A DNA stretch of 64,000 nt from Tricholoma matsutake (GCA_026075535.2 AP026538.1:14578337-14642336); one strand, 5' to 3'. Counted from the stretch's first letter, positions 24,043 to 35,185 are shown. Notes: a model not told the origin generated them from the sequence alone. Program-made: numbers and translations.

Positions 24043-24387
24043 GTGTATTCCTTGCAAAGCGCACAGCCATGTACACAGGTTGTGTTCTTCTCCGCCAGGT
24101 GGGTATCTCCCACCTGGTTTCACCTAGAGAACAACATTGCCCCTGGGACTTCACTTCACATCCATGGAGGGCAACTGGATACTTACCTGGAGTACGATGT
24201 GATGCTTTGCATGGGAGAACAGAAACTCACTGTCCCCATTGGATACACTCAGTTCACTCAGATATTCAATGTGGCACCCGGAGTGCCAGTCAATTTCATC
24301 TATATCAACTTGGGGGTGAGGGCCAATTCTGGCAGGTACGAGTCCTTATATTTTATGATCTATAACCAAATAATGCTAAATACCTGA
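24043..24387 (+). pseudogene. Unknown third ORF of the gypsy element, 5' part
   Basis: A 114-codon frame 160 bp after pol. It reads WFHLENNIAPGTSLHIHGGQ and TYLEYDVMLCMGEQKLTVPI, with no motif I can name. It sits between pol and the AT-rich array inside the LTR element, as does the frame at 32090-32533 near the 3' LTR. The two could be parts of one extra ORF split by the array, but nothing proves that. A short inverted repeat, CCAGGTGGG-TATCT-CCCACCTGG, is just upstream near 24098. Confidence 0.35.
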
Positions 24388-25076
24388 CAATAAAAAACCC
24401 AATAGTATGCAAAGAAATAAAAAATATCAAATCAGCTCAAGAAGCTGATCAGAACGATATATAAAACATAAAATACAGGATATAAACTTTATATTTAGCC
24501 CTAATAAATAATACCAAATAGTGGAAACCATTATGTTAATGATGCATCAATGATATTCTGTTCTATTACAAGTTAAACATTAAGGAAGATATAGCTTATT
24601 TTCATTAATAACAAATAATAACAAATATATAATAATATCTCTTGATTCTGTTCCAGCAATGTGGATTTTTGTTGAACCGTTTTCCACCAAGGTCACCTAG
24701 TAATGATTGGCATAGCATCAGTATTTTAGATATAGTTTCCATTCCTATGATACCTCCACTCACTCTGTTCTCCACCGGTCTCTGACCTAACTCTGCTCTT
24801 TAGTATTTAACCTATTTACATACTTCTGTTTGTATTCTTCGGTTCACAAAGCAACCAAGTTTACCCATCTCAATCTCTAGTCTCCTCTCCTGTCTTGGAC
24901 TTACTCTCAAACTCTGATATTCTTACATTTACCTTTGTCTTGAAATTAGACACTGACAAGGTGAAGGGTGCAATTTCTTATAAGTTGAAGCTAAGTCCTC
25001 TCTGATACACCATCCAATATGAGTCTGGCAGATTTCCACCCTTAAGTTCAGCACTTAACAATGATGGTCTAATAGT

Positions 25077-25899
25077 GGGTGACTTTCCATAAGCCTTTAT
25101 TCAGGTTATTAGAATAAATTCGAGGAACAATATCCTTAATGCCGAGGTGCTGATTCCCATCAGCTGGATCAATGAACACAGATCTCACTTAGACCCTCAA
25201 ATAAACCTTAATTTGTTGATAGGGTACCCCCCTCTTGAATAGACTTTTTTCAGCATGAATAAACACAACTCGGCACAACATGACCAAGCACAAGCCACCC
25301 TTCAACACCATCTGTAACATTGAACTTGCAGCCTGAAGCACAGTCTCTGGAATGTAAGCCCATCTTGTTCCCGTGACCATCTTTATTGATTTCCACTGCT
25401 AATGTTTGCCCAAATTAGGTGAATTATGGCTAGCAGTGCCACTCAGGAATTTTTTTTTTTTGCCGTACCTGTGCTGTATGATCATGTGTAGGGACCTTGC
25501 ACGATCACTATGGCTATCATAAAGTGCCTGCCAGAGAGTACCGATGTGGGGGTTTGGGAGTAGTTGGCCACGGCATAAGTAAAGATGGCTCAGTTGGCGC
25601 TGTTGGACTTGAAGTTGGTGGGCATGCTCCACTCCAACAAGTGCAAGTGCCATCGCAGAAACTGCATGATCAACTGCCTCCTGATCCTGCTCCTCTTCTT
25701 CTTCCTCCATCTGCTGGAGAATGAGTTGCTCAATGTTGTCCATAGGCTAAGTGGCAATATTCAGTGTCTTAATATATTTAAATCAGACTGCCTTGTGGTT
25801 TAATCAAAACAATAGATTATCAGATTAAATTTGCCATCAGCGGATTGGCAATTGAGATCTGCCAAATATTTTATTCTGAAATCTTATGGAAAGTCACCC
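25077..25899. mobile_element. PIF/Harbinger-type element, 823 bp
   Basis: Terminal inverted repeats GGGTGACTTTCCATAAG (25077-25093) and CTTATGGAAAGTCACCC (25883-25899) with a 3-bp target duplication AGT (25074-25076 and 25900-25902). Three-base duplications are characteristic of PIF/Harbinger. It keeps only part of a transposase frame, so it is a deletion derivative. An orphan end of the same family lies at 4628-4644. Confidence 0.75.
25399..25743 (-). pseudogene. HARBI1-like transposase, N-terminal fragment
   Basis: A 114-codon frame inside the Harbinger-type element: MDNIEQLILQQMEEEEEEQD, a helical ALALVGVEHAHQL segment, then LYLCRGQLLPNPHIGTLWQA. The YLCR-QLLPNP-IGT-W segment matches what I recall of the N-terminal region of fungal DDE 'nuclease HARBI1' proteins. 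The catalytic DDE domain that should follow (toward 25077) is absent or unrecognisable, so it is a remnant. Confidence 0.6.
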
Positions 25900-27411
25900 A
25901 GTATACAACATTGTTTATATAAGAACCGACTGAAATAATAAATTGAAACCATACAAACAAGGCCAAATAATTCCAAATGAGATTTCAATAATGGACCAAC
26001 AATATATCTTTTTATTTCAAGTTAAATAAAACAAATGGGACAAGAATTGAGTGAGATATAGCATTTTTGATGATTTACTAACAAATATAAACAACCCTTG
26101 TTAGCACACTAAATCAGATAATGTACAAAGAGTATGTATTTTATTTGCAGGTTAAATCAGTTGGATTAAAGAAGAACTAACTGAGATACCACAAACAATG
26201 CCAAACAATACAATATGATCTCAATGAATGGGCCAATAATGTATCTTCTTATTCCAAGTTAAATAAAACAAATTGGCCAAGAATTGACCAAGATACAGCA
26301 TTTGATAATTTAACAAATAAAGATAAACAATTTTGTCAATATAAAATGCCCAAGCTACATACCCTTCTACAAGTTAAACTCAATTGAATTAGAGCTGGCT
26401 CTGATATAGTCTTTTTGATCTGCTTGATATATTAACAAATAATAGCAAACATCTGTAAATATCCTTTAAGGATAGACCAACAGTATCTTTTTATTTTCAA
26501 GTTAAATCATCCATTTTGGATGAAAACTAAAAGAGATACTATATTTAGGCATGACAACAATGTCAAACAATACCAAATACTCTTCTGATGATTGGCCAAT
26601 GATGGGCCAATAGTGTATCTTCTAATTCCAAGTTAAATAAAACAAATCAGCCAAGAAATGGGCAAGATACAGTATTTTGATGATTTAACAATTAAAGATA
26701 AACAACCTTTGTCAGTGTAAAGTGCCCAAGCTACACCCTTCTACAAGTTAAATAAACTCAATTGAGTTAAAACCAGCTCTGACATCATCTTTTTGATTTT
26801 TTGATATATGAACAAATAATGCCAAATATTTGTAAGTATCTTTTAATAATAGACCAACAGTTAAATCATCCAAAATGGATGAAAACTGAAGGAGATACTA
26901 TATTTAGCCATGACAACAATGCCAAACAATGCCAAATACCCTCCCAATGATTGGCCAATAATGTATCTTCTCATTCCGAGTTATTGCCGTTTGCAGAATA
27001 GTTGGTGGAAGCACGCACAAACAACAAAATCTGCACATTTGACGGTCAAACTTCTGCAGGCAATATCTCGACAACCACCCAACAAATTACTATAATATTT
27101 AGTGCTACAGACTCGGCCATATGTGCTCTAGATAGCCCCATAGTTATTTGATTTATTTGAGCACTCTGAGATTTTTTATAAAATAGATGGTCAACATAAG
27201 TGTCTGCAGTGAATAGCACGAGAACTACACAGTAGAAAAATAAGTCCTGGCTACAAAGAGTGTATTCAGTATGTATGAAAACAGCCCCAGTGAGATTACA
27301 GAAAAAATATGAGTTGTTGTGTGTAGCGATGGTAAAGTGTAATATGCACTGCTTACAAACTTGAACATCAACATCATCTGATTGACAACATCTCTCTGCT
27401 GCCTCTTCACT

Positions 27412-28847
27412 ATGGTTCATGGCCAACCTCTCTCAGATGATCTCCGGGGAGTTATCTTAAACATGTCAAGAAGTATGGACTTCCCCAACATTATGCATTA
27501 CACAGGCTGCAGGAAACAAACTATCGAACAGGTTTTGTCTGACTATCGCAAGCGGGGCACCATTATGTGAGAACACCTAACAAAAGAACTCCGAGGTGCA
27601 AAGTGTGTTCTTACAGCTGCTGATGTTCAGGTGTGTTCCTGCAATGATCTTATCTGCAATCATGAACCACTGAATACCCCCAGTTTCTGCAAGGAACTTA
27701 CAGCTGCTGATGTTCGGGTGTGTTCCTGCAATGATCTTATCTGCAATCATGAACCACTGAATACCCCCAGTTTCTGCAAGGAACTTACAGCTGCTGATGT
27801 TCGGGTGTGTTCCTGCAATGATCTTATCTGCAATCATGAACCACTGAATACCCCCAGTTTCTGCAAGGAACTGTTTGTCATAGCCCAGAGATCTACCTAG
27901 ATGAGATGCGAGAAGTCTTAGAGGATAGACTTGGGGTAGATGTCAGTGAATCTACAATTTGGAGAGCATTACAGTGGTCAGGATTTACCCTGAAGAAGGT
28001 GTGTTGTACTACTTACACTGTCATCCAATCACAATACTCAATTTAGTGTCTAATAATGAACACACAGCTTACTCAGCAGGCCCTTGAATGAAGTGCTATC
28101 AAGCAGGCCAGATTCCGCTATCAGTATGGTTGTCAGTACACTCCTGAACAGACTGTCTTTGTGGATGAAAGTTCATTTGATTGACATACTTCAATTTGTG
28201 GCTGTGCATGGGCTTTAAGGGGACAACAGGCAGTGCGGAAATGTTTTTTTGTTTGAGGAAAATGGTATGTACTTATCTTCCACTGAACTTCCTTGATGTA
28301 CCAAATAGTCACCCAGTTATTCATTGCTTCCTGCCATGTCACTCAAAGGCATGCTTCATGCCAAGATTGTTGAGGGATCCTTCACGACAGTTCTATTTGA
28401 GGAGTTCATTGATGGCCTTCTCAACAAGATGCAACCTTTTCCTGCAAACAACCTTTTCCTGCAAACAACTCTGTTATTGTATTGGATAATGCTCATATCC
28501 ACAAGCATCCTCAGGTTAAGGAGAAAATTGAGGAGTGGTATAAATTCCTTCTGCCTACTGTGCATCACACCATTAACTATTCTTACAGTGGCATGCGAGT
28601 CATGTTCCTGCCTCCCTATTCACCTGATTACAATCCAATCGAGCTTGCCTTCTCAGCTATCAAGGCTTTTGTCCAGTGAGATGGAACTCTTGGTCGTGAA
28701 GATGTTGAGCAAGATATTGATGACACATATGCCTATCTGCATCTTCTCGAGGTGGCATATTCAATTACTGGTGATGATGCAGTAAGGATTTTTCCATCAT
28801 TGTGGGTATATATGATAATAGACACAGCATATAGTATGGAATTATAA
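27412..28847 (+). pseudogene. Tc1/mariner transposase relic
   Basis: N-terminal helix-turn-helix region (GQPLSDDLRGVILNMSRSMD, GCRKQTIEQVLSDYRKRGT), then YLDEMREVLEDRLGVDVSES-TIWRALQWSGF. The DDE catalytic core has FVDESSFD (first Asp, near 28160), VLDNAHIHK (second Asp, near 28482) and PPYSPDYNPIEL (third acidic position, near 28610). TGA codons interrupt it near 27568, 28088, 28181 and 28677, where the family usually has Arg. An in-frame 87-bp triplication (27610-27870) adds foreign residues between the DNA-binding and catalytic parts. Not functional as read. Confidence 0.85.
27610..27870 (+). repeat. 87-bp tandem triplication inside the transposase
   Basis: Three successive copies (27610, 27697, 27784; period 87 bp) with almost no differences, each encoding the same 29 residues (LTAADVR-VCSCNDLICNHEP-LNTPSFCKE). 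As 87 is divisible by 3, the frame is kept. The copies are far more alike than the element's TIRs, so the expansion is recent. Confidence 0.9.
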
Positions 28848-28924
28848 CCAGAATTATTGACAAGAAGAATAATCATCGTTTAGAAGCAAGTACTTGGAAG
28901 TTCATAGGTTAAACATCAAAAAGA

Positions 28925-30690
28925 TTAGTTGAGTTGTATGCATTTAGTGTGCTCCACAATTTTCTGATAATTGGTAACAGCAAACTTCAAGATGCGATTT
29001 GTGGTTCCCCAAGCCATACCACCCAATTCTGCAAGCTCATCTGGCATTAAGTCAAGAAGATCATTCACCTCAAGGAGCCCATGAGCTGCTAATGCAGGTC
29101 CATATTGGCCATAATTGAGATTAAACTTGCCATGAACAGTGTCAGCATCGGGACCTTCAAGCCATGACACAAGTTCAAGTGAATCTTCAGGCTCAATGTC
29201 AAACTCAGCAGACCACTTCAAGGTGAGAGCAGCTGGAGTAGAGGGCACCTGAGAGGTGGGAAGGAGAGCAGGAGCAGGAACAACAGCTGGTTGTTGAGGG
29301 ATAGGCTGTGGTTCCATAGGTACAGCAGCTGGAGTGTGGCAGAGACCTTGAAATTGTAATGCCTGCGCACCAAACATCATCATAAGTGGCTTCATCCATG
29401 CAGGGGGTTCAGATGAACTTGGGGCGACATCAACCTTCACAACAAGAGTCTTCTTGGCTGATCATTGGCATGAGACATTGAGCTTGAGTTCGGCAGGAGG
29501 CTCACTGATTGTAGCCTTGTGTCACTTCTATGACTTAGTGATGGGCTCTTTCAAGTTGTGTTATCTGATCTCAAGCAGACGCACCAGAAGAACCACCCAT
29601 GTGGCAAGATCAGCATTTGAGAGTGCATAATGGTCACCGGTGTTTAGAACAATGCATGCCTTATCACATGAGGCGCAGTGATGCTCCTTCTCAACCAACT
29701 GCAGGAGCTCATGGTCCTTCAGCTCACCTGCCCCATCACCCTCATCACCCTCACCACTAGTGTTGCTTGCCTTCTTCTTACTCCCCTGCAAGATCACGAT
29801 ACATCAATACCATGTGTGAATGGGGAAAAATATGACTGCACTTTCTTCACAGCAGCTTCCTTAGGTGGTGGTCCTGACATGTCAACGATGGTGATTGAGA
29901 ATGGTTTGACAATCCCCTTCCCTCAGTTCTTTGCCTTCGAGCTCTTGATATACTCCTCCACATCATCAACCAGCGTCTCCCAGGCTTCAGCATCTTCCAG
30001 CAACTTGGGTACAGGTTGTGGGTTCTTTGGCTTGTATGATGGGATGTATCTGATATGCGAGAGGAGGCTAAGCTGTGTTTCTATCTTTTTGGTGAGTTTG
30101 AGGCAAAACTCATTGAATGTCATTGTCGATGTGATGCTAGTGAGGTCATGAGTTGCACTATTGAAAGGAACCTCAAATGGAATCACAAACTCTGGTCGAG
30201 ACTTTTGTGGAGTGCCTACAGGGAGTTCGAGATTTGTTTTGGCATCAATTCAAGGTCAACATCAGTCATTGGAAGAAGTCACACTGTTGTCATTAAGCTC
30301 ATCTTGTAACTGGTCTTCCTCACCCTCCTCAAGTTCATCCTTCTCATCCTCATCCTCAATCTCATCTTCATCATCAGTGTCAAAGTTTGTGACCTGATTG
30401 AAAATATGAGTCATTGTGCTGGGCGCCTTCTTTCGTGGTGCTGCTGTGGCGCCAAGAGCCATCAACGCATCAATTGCCATGCTATCTGCATCTTTGAGTT
30501 CGATATTTCCCGGACTATTATGCATTTTGAAAGCTGATGGGAGCCCTTGCTTATAGGCAGGCCATGGCTTAGGACAAGGTTTTGGAGTTATGGGTGAGCT
30601 TGCATCATTTTCTTTGTTTTTTCTGCCCTTGCGAGTACCGAGGCGACTTGCAGTTCAGTTGTGCTTAGCAGCGAGTTGTCAATTACCCAT
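28925..30690 (-). pseudogene. Transposon accessory protein with SAM-like C-terminus
   Basis: Minus-strand gene inside the Tc1/mariner element, starting near 30690. An N-terminal basic/proline region (KPCPKPWPAYKQGLPSAFK) is followed by an acidic stretch (TDDEDEIEDEDEKDELEEGE), a globular part (FNEFCLKLTKKIETQLSLLS, PKNPQPVPKLLEDAEAWETL), a Cys/His segment (CASCDKACIVLNTGDHYALS-NADLATW) that could bind zinc, a Pro-rich linker, and a C-terminal helical domain (EDSLELVSWLEGPD, LLEVNDLLDLMPDELAELG) that looks like a SAM fold. I recall similar proteins near transposons in agaricomycetes; the function is unknown. Several stops and at least one shift (near 29500-29800) break it. Confidence 0.55.
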
Positions 30691-31167
30691 AAAAAAAATG
30701 ACAGCAGGAAATAAATAATAATGAAAAAGAGAGTGGCTTCTTGAAGGGAGTGAAGTGATCAATAAAGATAGGGTAAATTGACTGTAACTTTGCTTTGTAG
30801 TGGATGGGCTTTCGCTACTGCCACTACATGCAACAACTCACATTTTTTCTGTAATCTCACTGGGGCTGTTTTCATACATACTGAATACACTCTTCATAGC
30901 CTGGACTTATTTTTCTACTGTGTAGTTCTCGTGCTATTCACTGCAGACACTTATGTCGATCACCTATTTTATAAAAATCTCAGAGTGCTCAAATAAATCA
31001 AATAACTATGGGGCTGTCTAGAGCACATATGGCCGAGTCTGTAGCACTAAAAATTATAGTAATTTGTTGGGTGGTTGTCGAGATATTGCCTGCAGAAGTT
31101 TGACTGTCAAATGTGCAGATTTTGTTGTTTGTGCGTGCTTCCACCAACTATTCTGCAAATGGCAATA

Positions 31168-31590
31168 AATAAAAGAAATCAGCCAAGAATTGAGCAAGAT
31201 ACAGTATTTTGATAATCTAACAAACATAAACAACTTTTGTCAGCACAGGGCAAAGTGTCCAAGTTACATACCCTTCCACAAGTTAAATAAACTCAATTGA
31301 GTAAAAACTGGCTCTGATATAGTTATGTTGATCTTTTTGATCTATAAACAAACAATCCCAAATACTTGTAAATATTTCCCAATGATAGACCAACAGCATA
31401 CTTTTCATTTGCAAGTTAAATCATGCAAATTGGATGAAAACTGAAGGAGATACTATATTTAGCCATGACAACAATACCAAACAATGCCAAGTACTCTCCC
31501 AATGACTGGCCAATGATGTACTTTCCCATCTGTAGTTAAATGAACCTAATTGGACATGAAATGAGTGAGATACAAGACTTTCATTGTAGA
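31168..31590. repeat. AT-rich tandem array, right part
   Basis: Continuation of the array at 24390-26983, with the same words (AATTGAGCAAGATACAGTAT, CCACAAGTTAAATAAACTCA, AACAATGCCAAGTACTCTCC). It was separated by the Tc1/mariner insertion. Confidence 0.7.
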
Positions 31591-31603
31591 TGTGCTAAAA
31601 AAA

Positions 31604-31702
31604 GCATACCCTAAAGCGGTCATGTGTGCCAAATATCGACATCTCTTGGGGGGGGGGGGAGAGAAGTCAATATTTGGCGCACATGATAACTTTAGGGTGC
31701 CC
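31604..31702. mobile_element. Small foldback element, about 100 bp
   Basis: Inverted arms of about 40 bp: CCCTAAAG-GGT-CATGTG-GCCAAATAT (31608 onward) returns in reverse as ATATTTGGCGCACATGATAA then CTTTAGGG (to about 31699), with a G-run in the loop. It resembles a minimal MITE or a strong hairpin. No target duplication could be assigned. Confidence 0.5.
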
Positions 31703-32089
31703 CCGAAGTATCATCAAATTTCAAAATTTCAATACAAAGTTTGTAACTGATCAATAATAGTTTGTAATGAAACTATCAATAACAGTTTGGAATGGATTTA
31801 CTGCAGGTTACCGGTAATTTAGATAGCCGGATGAAAAATTTCCTTTTATACTCGAAATCTGCGTCTCGGCTAATTTTTCAGTCCCACGGTTAGTAAAGTC
31901 AGTAATTTTTGTAATGGTTGCACAGAACTTACTGACTGTGGGGAAAAAGGAAATGTTTTTCTTATACCACTGAATTTTTCCTCGATTCCTGGTATGAAGA
32001 ACGAGTCTTACTTAATGTTGTTAAGGACTCATAACAGAAACGAGACCTTGATGGGATCGGGTCCAAAACGAGATCATGAGGTATTCAAA

Positions 32090-32533
32090 GTATCCCCCCG
32101 TGGCCTTTACAGTGCATGACAAGTGGCACCATGCGGAAGCCAATTCCTCTCGCCAAGTCAAGCTGGGATTATGATGCAGATGTTATGGTGAAATCCAGAG
32201 AATGCCTCCCAGAGTCGTCGAAATGGGCCCAATTCATACAAGGACGATTTGGGGATAGAGCCGGTGCATGGGAAAAGACAGCATTATGACAATTGCGAGT
32301 TTCTGCCTTATTGCAAGGCATCTGTGGCTGCATCAAGCTTGGGGATCACTGATGATCTCAATGGTTTCGATCTAGAACCACTTACCACTCCTCCCAATGA
32401 CCAAACCACTTTCCCTGATCCCATTTCGACTTCTTTATCTGCTCAAGATCAGGTTATGAAGGATACCATTTCTGGAAGTGATTCTACTGCAAAGGCTGCT
32501 GGAGTTTCAGCTAAAGGGAAGGGGAAGGATTAA
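32090..32533 (+). pseudogene. 3'-terminal ORF of the nested gypsy element
   Basis: Coding-like sequence up to 37 bp before the 3' LTR. Frame pieces read VHDKWHHAEANSSRQVKLG, ESSKWAQFIQGRFGDRAGAW and, from 32249, ITDDLNGFDLEPLTTPPNDQ ending in KAAGVSAKGKGKD. Position right before the polypurine tract identifies it as the last internal ORF of the element. Function unknown; stops are present in its first half. Confidence 0.45.
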
Positions 32534-32570
32534 GTATGAGATGTTGCGAGAATGACATCTGGAGGGCGGG

Positions 32571-32909
32571 TGTAAGGATAGCATGATCCAGGTGATACAC
32601 ACTCCAGTATTTTCCTTTTCATCTTTCCATTCCGTTATTTCATTTATTTTGTCTCTATGGTTTCTTTCCTTTTCTTTTATCCTATCTCTTCTCATATGAT
32701 GACTTATCTGTATTTCCAATCCCTTGCTGCTTACTACTTGACAACAAGCTGGACTCTTTATTTAGATACCTGACATGCCCAAATTCTTACTTATGTAAAT
32801 GAGCAGTTTTGTAACTAGTAGGGTGGAGAATTCCAAGCCTATTAAACTGTCATTGAGTGACCTTAGAACTTCGTGTGCTAGAACCATGACTCATCATGCT
32901 TGTATCACA
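32571..32909 (+). repeat. 3' LTR of the nested gypsy element
   Basis: 339 bp, partner of 14867-15206. Preceded by the purine tract GGAGGGCGGG and followed by the target duplication CTTTC (32910-32914), which matches the bases before the 5' LTR. Confidence 0.85.
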
Positions 32910-32914
32910 CTTTC

Positions 32915-33489
32915 CCCCTCTCTCACAGCCACTCTTTATCCTCTGTCCTCCCTCCCTCTTCCTGTTCCATCATCAAATGGCCCACCCCACAGAGCATTGA
33001 AGCCCCAACACCTCCCTGCCCTGCCCAAGGTGAATCATTCCCCTCTTCATCAGTGCACGGCCTGAGTTTTGGTTCAGCATTCCACCTTCCCAAGCTGCTG
33101 CACTGTTGTCAGCCATGCAATCATCATGCTGTTTATGTGGCTCAGTTGGTCGTGCAGCTGTCAGAATTTCAAATTGGACCATGCAAGGAGGGGGGGGGGG
33201 GGGGGGGGTGTTTCAAGGCATTGTTATGTGGGTCCCTGCCTCCCCCCCAAACTGTTTGATGGCTCTTGGGCAGATTTATGTCCTGATATTCTGCAAGCTT
33301 ATAGTCACACAATGTATAGTCCATGTGTCCATTTGGTAGCTCAGTATATATAGCACTCTCAATGTCTCAGATCCTGCCTTCATCTTCAACTCTAGTCTGA
33401 TCCTACAACATGTGATTGGGGATCTCTGAGACCCCTGGCCTTGATCCTGCCTCATTTTCAGGTGTTTTCCAGGTCCTTGACCCTGCTGA
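32915..33489. other. Non-coding flank with a poly-G run
   Basis: CT-rich sequence, then a G-run at about 33188-33208, then a TATA-like GTATATATAG near 33345. The last could be promoter DNA of the recombinase relic that follows. No gene seen. Confidence 0.35.
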
Positions 33490-35070
33490 CCCAATGAATA
33501 AGATTGCTGAAGATGATGTGGCAGATGACAGCAAGAAACCATGCCTGACCTTGAGGAGGAAGACAGGCTGCATGTCAATGAGCTATTCACGTCTCTGAAT
33601 GCTAGTGGGGTGTCAAGGGGTATGTCTGATGGAACCCACAAGGAGTACCTCCCCATTGCTTTCTGCTTTCATTCATGCTCACAAGGAGGTGTATACAGTC
33701 TCATGAGACAGTGCTTGGACAGTGTGAGGAGTTTCTTGTACAAAGGAGGCTGGTCAAGCCTCATACATTCTTCAGCAACACACCCCCCTGAGCATTCCCC
33801 ACAGCTCATTGTCACCTGGATCATGGACCAGTATGTGGGGATCAGCCAATATTGCTCCAACTGTAAGCCTGACTGATTACATGCAGATCCAACGAGATCT
33901 GTCTTGACAGGTCAAGAAGACCAGTGGATGAGCTGCATGCCACTTATGGAACAGTGCAAAAAATGCACGTGTCGATGACCACATGTTTGGTCTTGTGTCC
34001 ATGGCCTGGGCTCAATGCATTCACAACATAGTGTGTGTGGAATAGGTGACTGAGAAGCCCCAACACAGGTAAAAGCTGGTGAAACCCCAGCAAGTGCTCA
34101 TGCTGTCAGCATGGTAGGTCCCACCCATCTGTGAATGACAGAGAACTGTACACTGTATGTGAACTAACAGTGCTGACAATCACAGGAAACCCTGGAAAAA
34201 ATGTACCACTTCAACCACCGGCCCAAAAAACTGGAACATGAAGGACTACACCCCCAGAACAAAGAACAAGGATGACAGCCAATGAGGGGGGGTGGACATG
34301 CATGATGCCTCCTTGGGTTGGCATACATGTTGGCATTCACGTGCCTCCTTCATGTTGACAAAGTGCTGAAGATCCAGAGCCATGACATCATCCTCCTCAG
34401 GGAACACAAGATTCCAGCTCACCTTGCCCTTTCAGAAGACCAATCAATTTGGAGATGTATCCATCCATCCTCCTCTGCCCCATGGTGAAAACTTTTGGCT
34501 GATGTTGCTTGTACATACATCAAGCCATTCATCTTGTCTTGCATGAGATGCCAGAGCCAGAGTCCATGGCTCATCTGTGCCCAGTGCGAGCCTATGCAGA
34601 GTGGAATCAAGGCCTCTCGTATTACCAATGGGTTTGTGTTCCAACAGATAGCATCTGGTCACAGGGTTTCATTCAGGGGACAACAAACCAATGGCTAGCC
34701 TCATCCTTCCAATTGTTGCTCATGTCCCATTTTCTGACCCTCTTTGTCCCTACAGACTGCAGAGTGCTTTCCTGGAGATGTTCCAACAACAACTTGCTTG
34801 ATGTGAAAGGTGGACCCTGTCACCTATGGCACCCCACTCTTTCTGATGGGGAGGGTTAGCCAGTGGTTTGCCTGTGGAGCTCAGGTGGCCCCTGCAATGT
34901 ATCTGTGAGTGGGGAGGTTGGAGTGTGCAGAGTTTACTCACCTCATGAATGTCAAGTACCTGATTTCTTGGAATGATGATCCATCACAGAGGCATGAACA
35001 CTTTCTGGACTTCAACTGCCCTCCAGCAGTAAAGTGCTATGCATGTGGAAGGTCATGCTACTGCTCCTGA
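33490..35070 (+). pseudogene. Tyrosine recombinase-like pseudogene
   Basis: Scattered frames add up to a basidiomycete tyrosine-recombinase-like protein. N-terminal part: DPADPMNKIAEDDVADDSKK, SLNASGVSRGMSDGTHKEYL, RSFLYKGGWSSLIHSSATHP, IVTWIMDQYVGISQY (33490-33872). Middle: ARVDDHMFGLVSMAWAQCIH (near 33965). Catalytic half: RFQLTLPFQKTNQFGD (near 34415), AHLCPVRAYAEW, ASGHRVSFRGQ, FLEMFQQQL, then the H-x-x-R-like box eroded to HPTLSDGEG (near 34832), and KYLISWNDDP (near 34953), whose Tyr would be the nucleophile. Stops and shifts are many. The family call is from memory of such proteins; catalytic residues are partly lost. Confidence 0.6.
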
Positions 35071-35185
35071 ACTCTCCCAAACATGGAGATGTTTTGTTCT
35101 TGCTCTCTCTCTCTCTCAGGTGCCATGAATCAATCAATGTATATCATTAGTAATCTTGTATGATAGCCTTCAACTAATATATGGT

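Larger units (their letters stand above)
24390..26983. repeat. AT-rich tandem array, left part
   Basis: Degenerate tandem blocks built on CAAGTTAAAT-AAACAAAT-GGCCAAGAATTG, AAGATACAG-ATTTTGAT and ATGCCAAACAATGCCAAATA. Sub-blocks recur about every 120 bp, with a higher-order period near 374 bp (for example 26256 and 26630). From about 24650 to 25076 the array is replaced by unique sequence, and a Harbinger-type element sits at 25077-25899. The array continues at 31168 on the far side of the Tc1/mariner insertion. Confidence 0.65.
26984..31165. mobile_element. Tc1/mariner element, 4.18 kb, with long TIRs and two genes
   Basis: Long terminal inverted repeats (about 345 bp: 26984-27329 and 30821-31165) begin TTGCCGTTTGCAGAATAG on the left and TTGCCATTTGCAGAATAG on the right (reverse complement). 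Target duplication TA (26982-26983 and 31166-31167); removing the element restores the local array unit GAGTTAAATAAA. TA duplications are the hallmark of Tc1/mariner. Inside are a plus-strand transposase relic and a minus-strand accessory gene, head to tail from opposite ends. Confidence 0.9.
14867..32909 (+). mobile_element. Ty3/gypsy LTR retrotransposon, heavily nested
   Basis: The two LTRs (14867-15206 and 32571-32909) share the same start TGTAAGGATAGC and end GTATCACA and are flanked by the same 5-bp target duplication, CTTTC (14862-14866 and 32910-32914), so they bound one insertion. The polypurine tract GGAGGGCGGG is at 32561-32570. The internal order is gag, zinc knuckle, protease, reverse transcriptase, RNase H, integrase, chromodomain-like end and a third ORF. 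Later insertions (17655-18097, 21316-22664, 25077-25899, 26984-31165) and an AT-rich array account for much of the 18 kb. All frames carry stops. Confidence 0.85.

Noticed and set aside
27610..27870. CRISPR array
   Set aside because: The repeats are 87 bp, directly abutting without spacers, and lie in a eukaryotic transposase.
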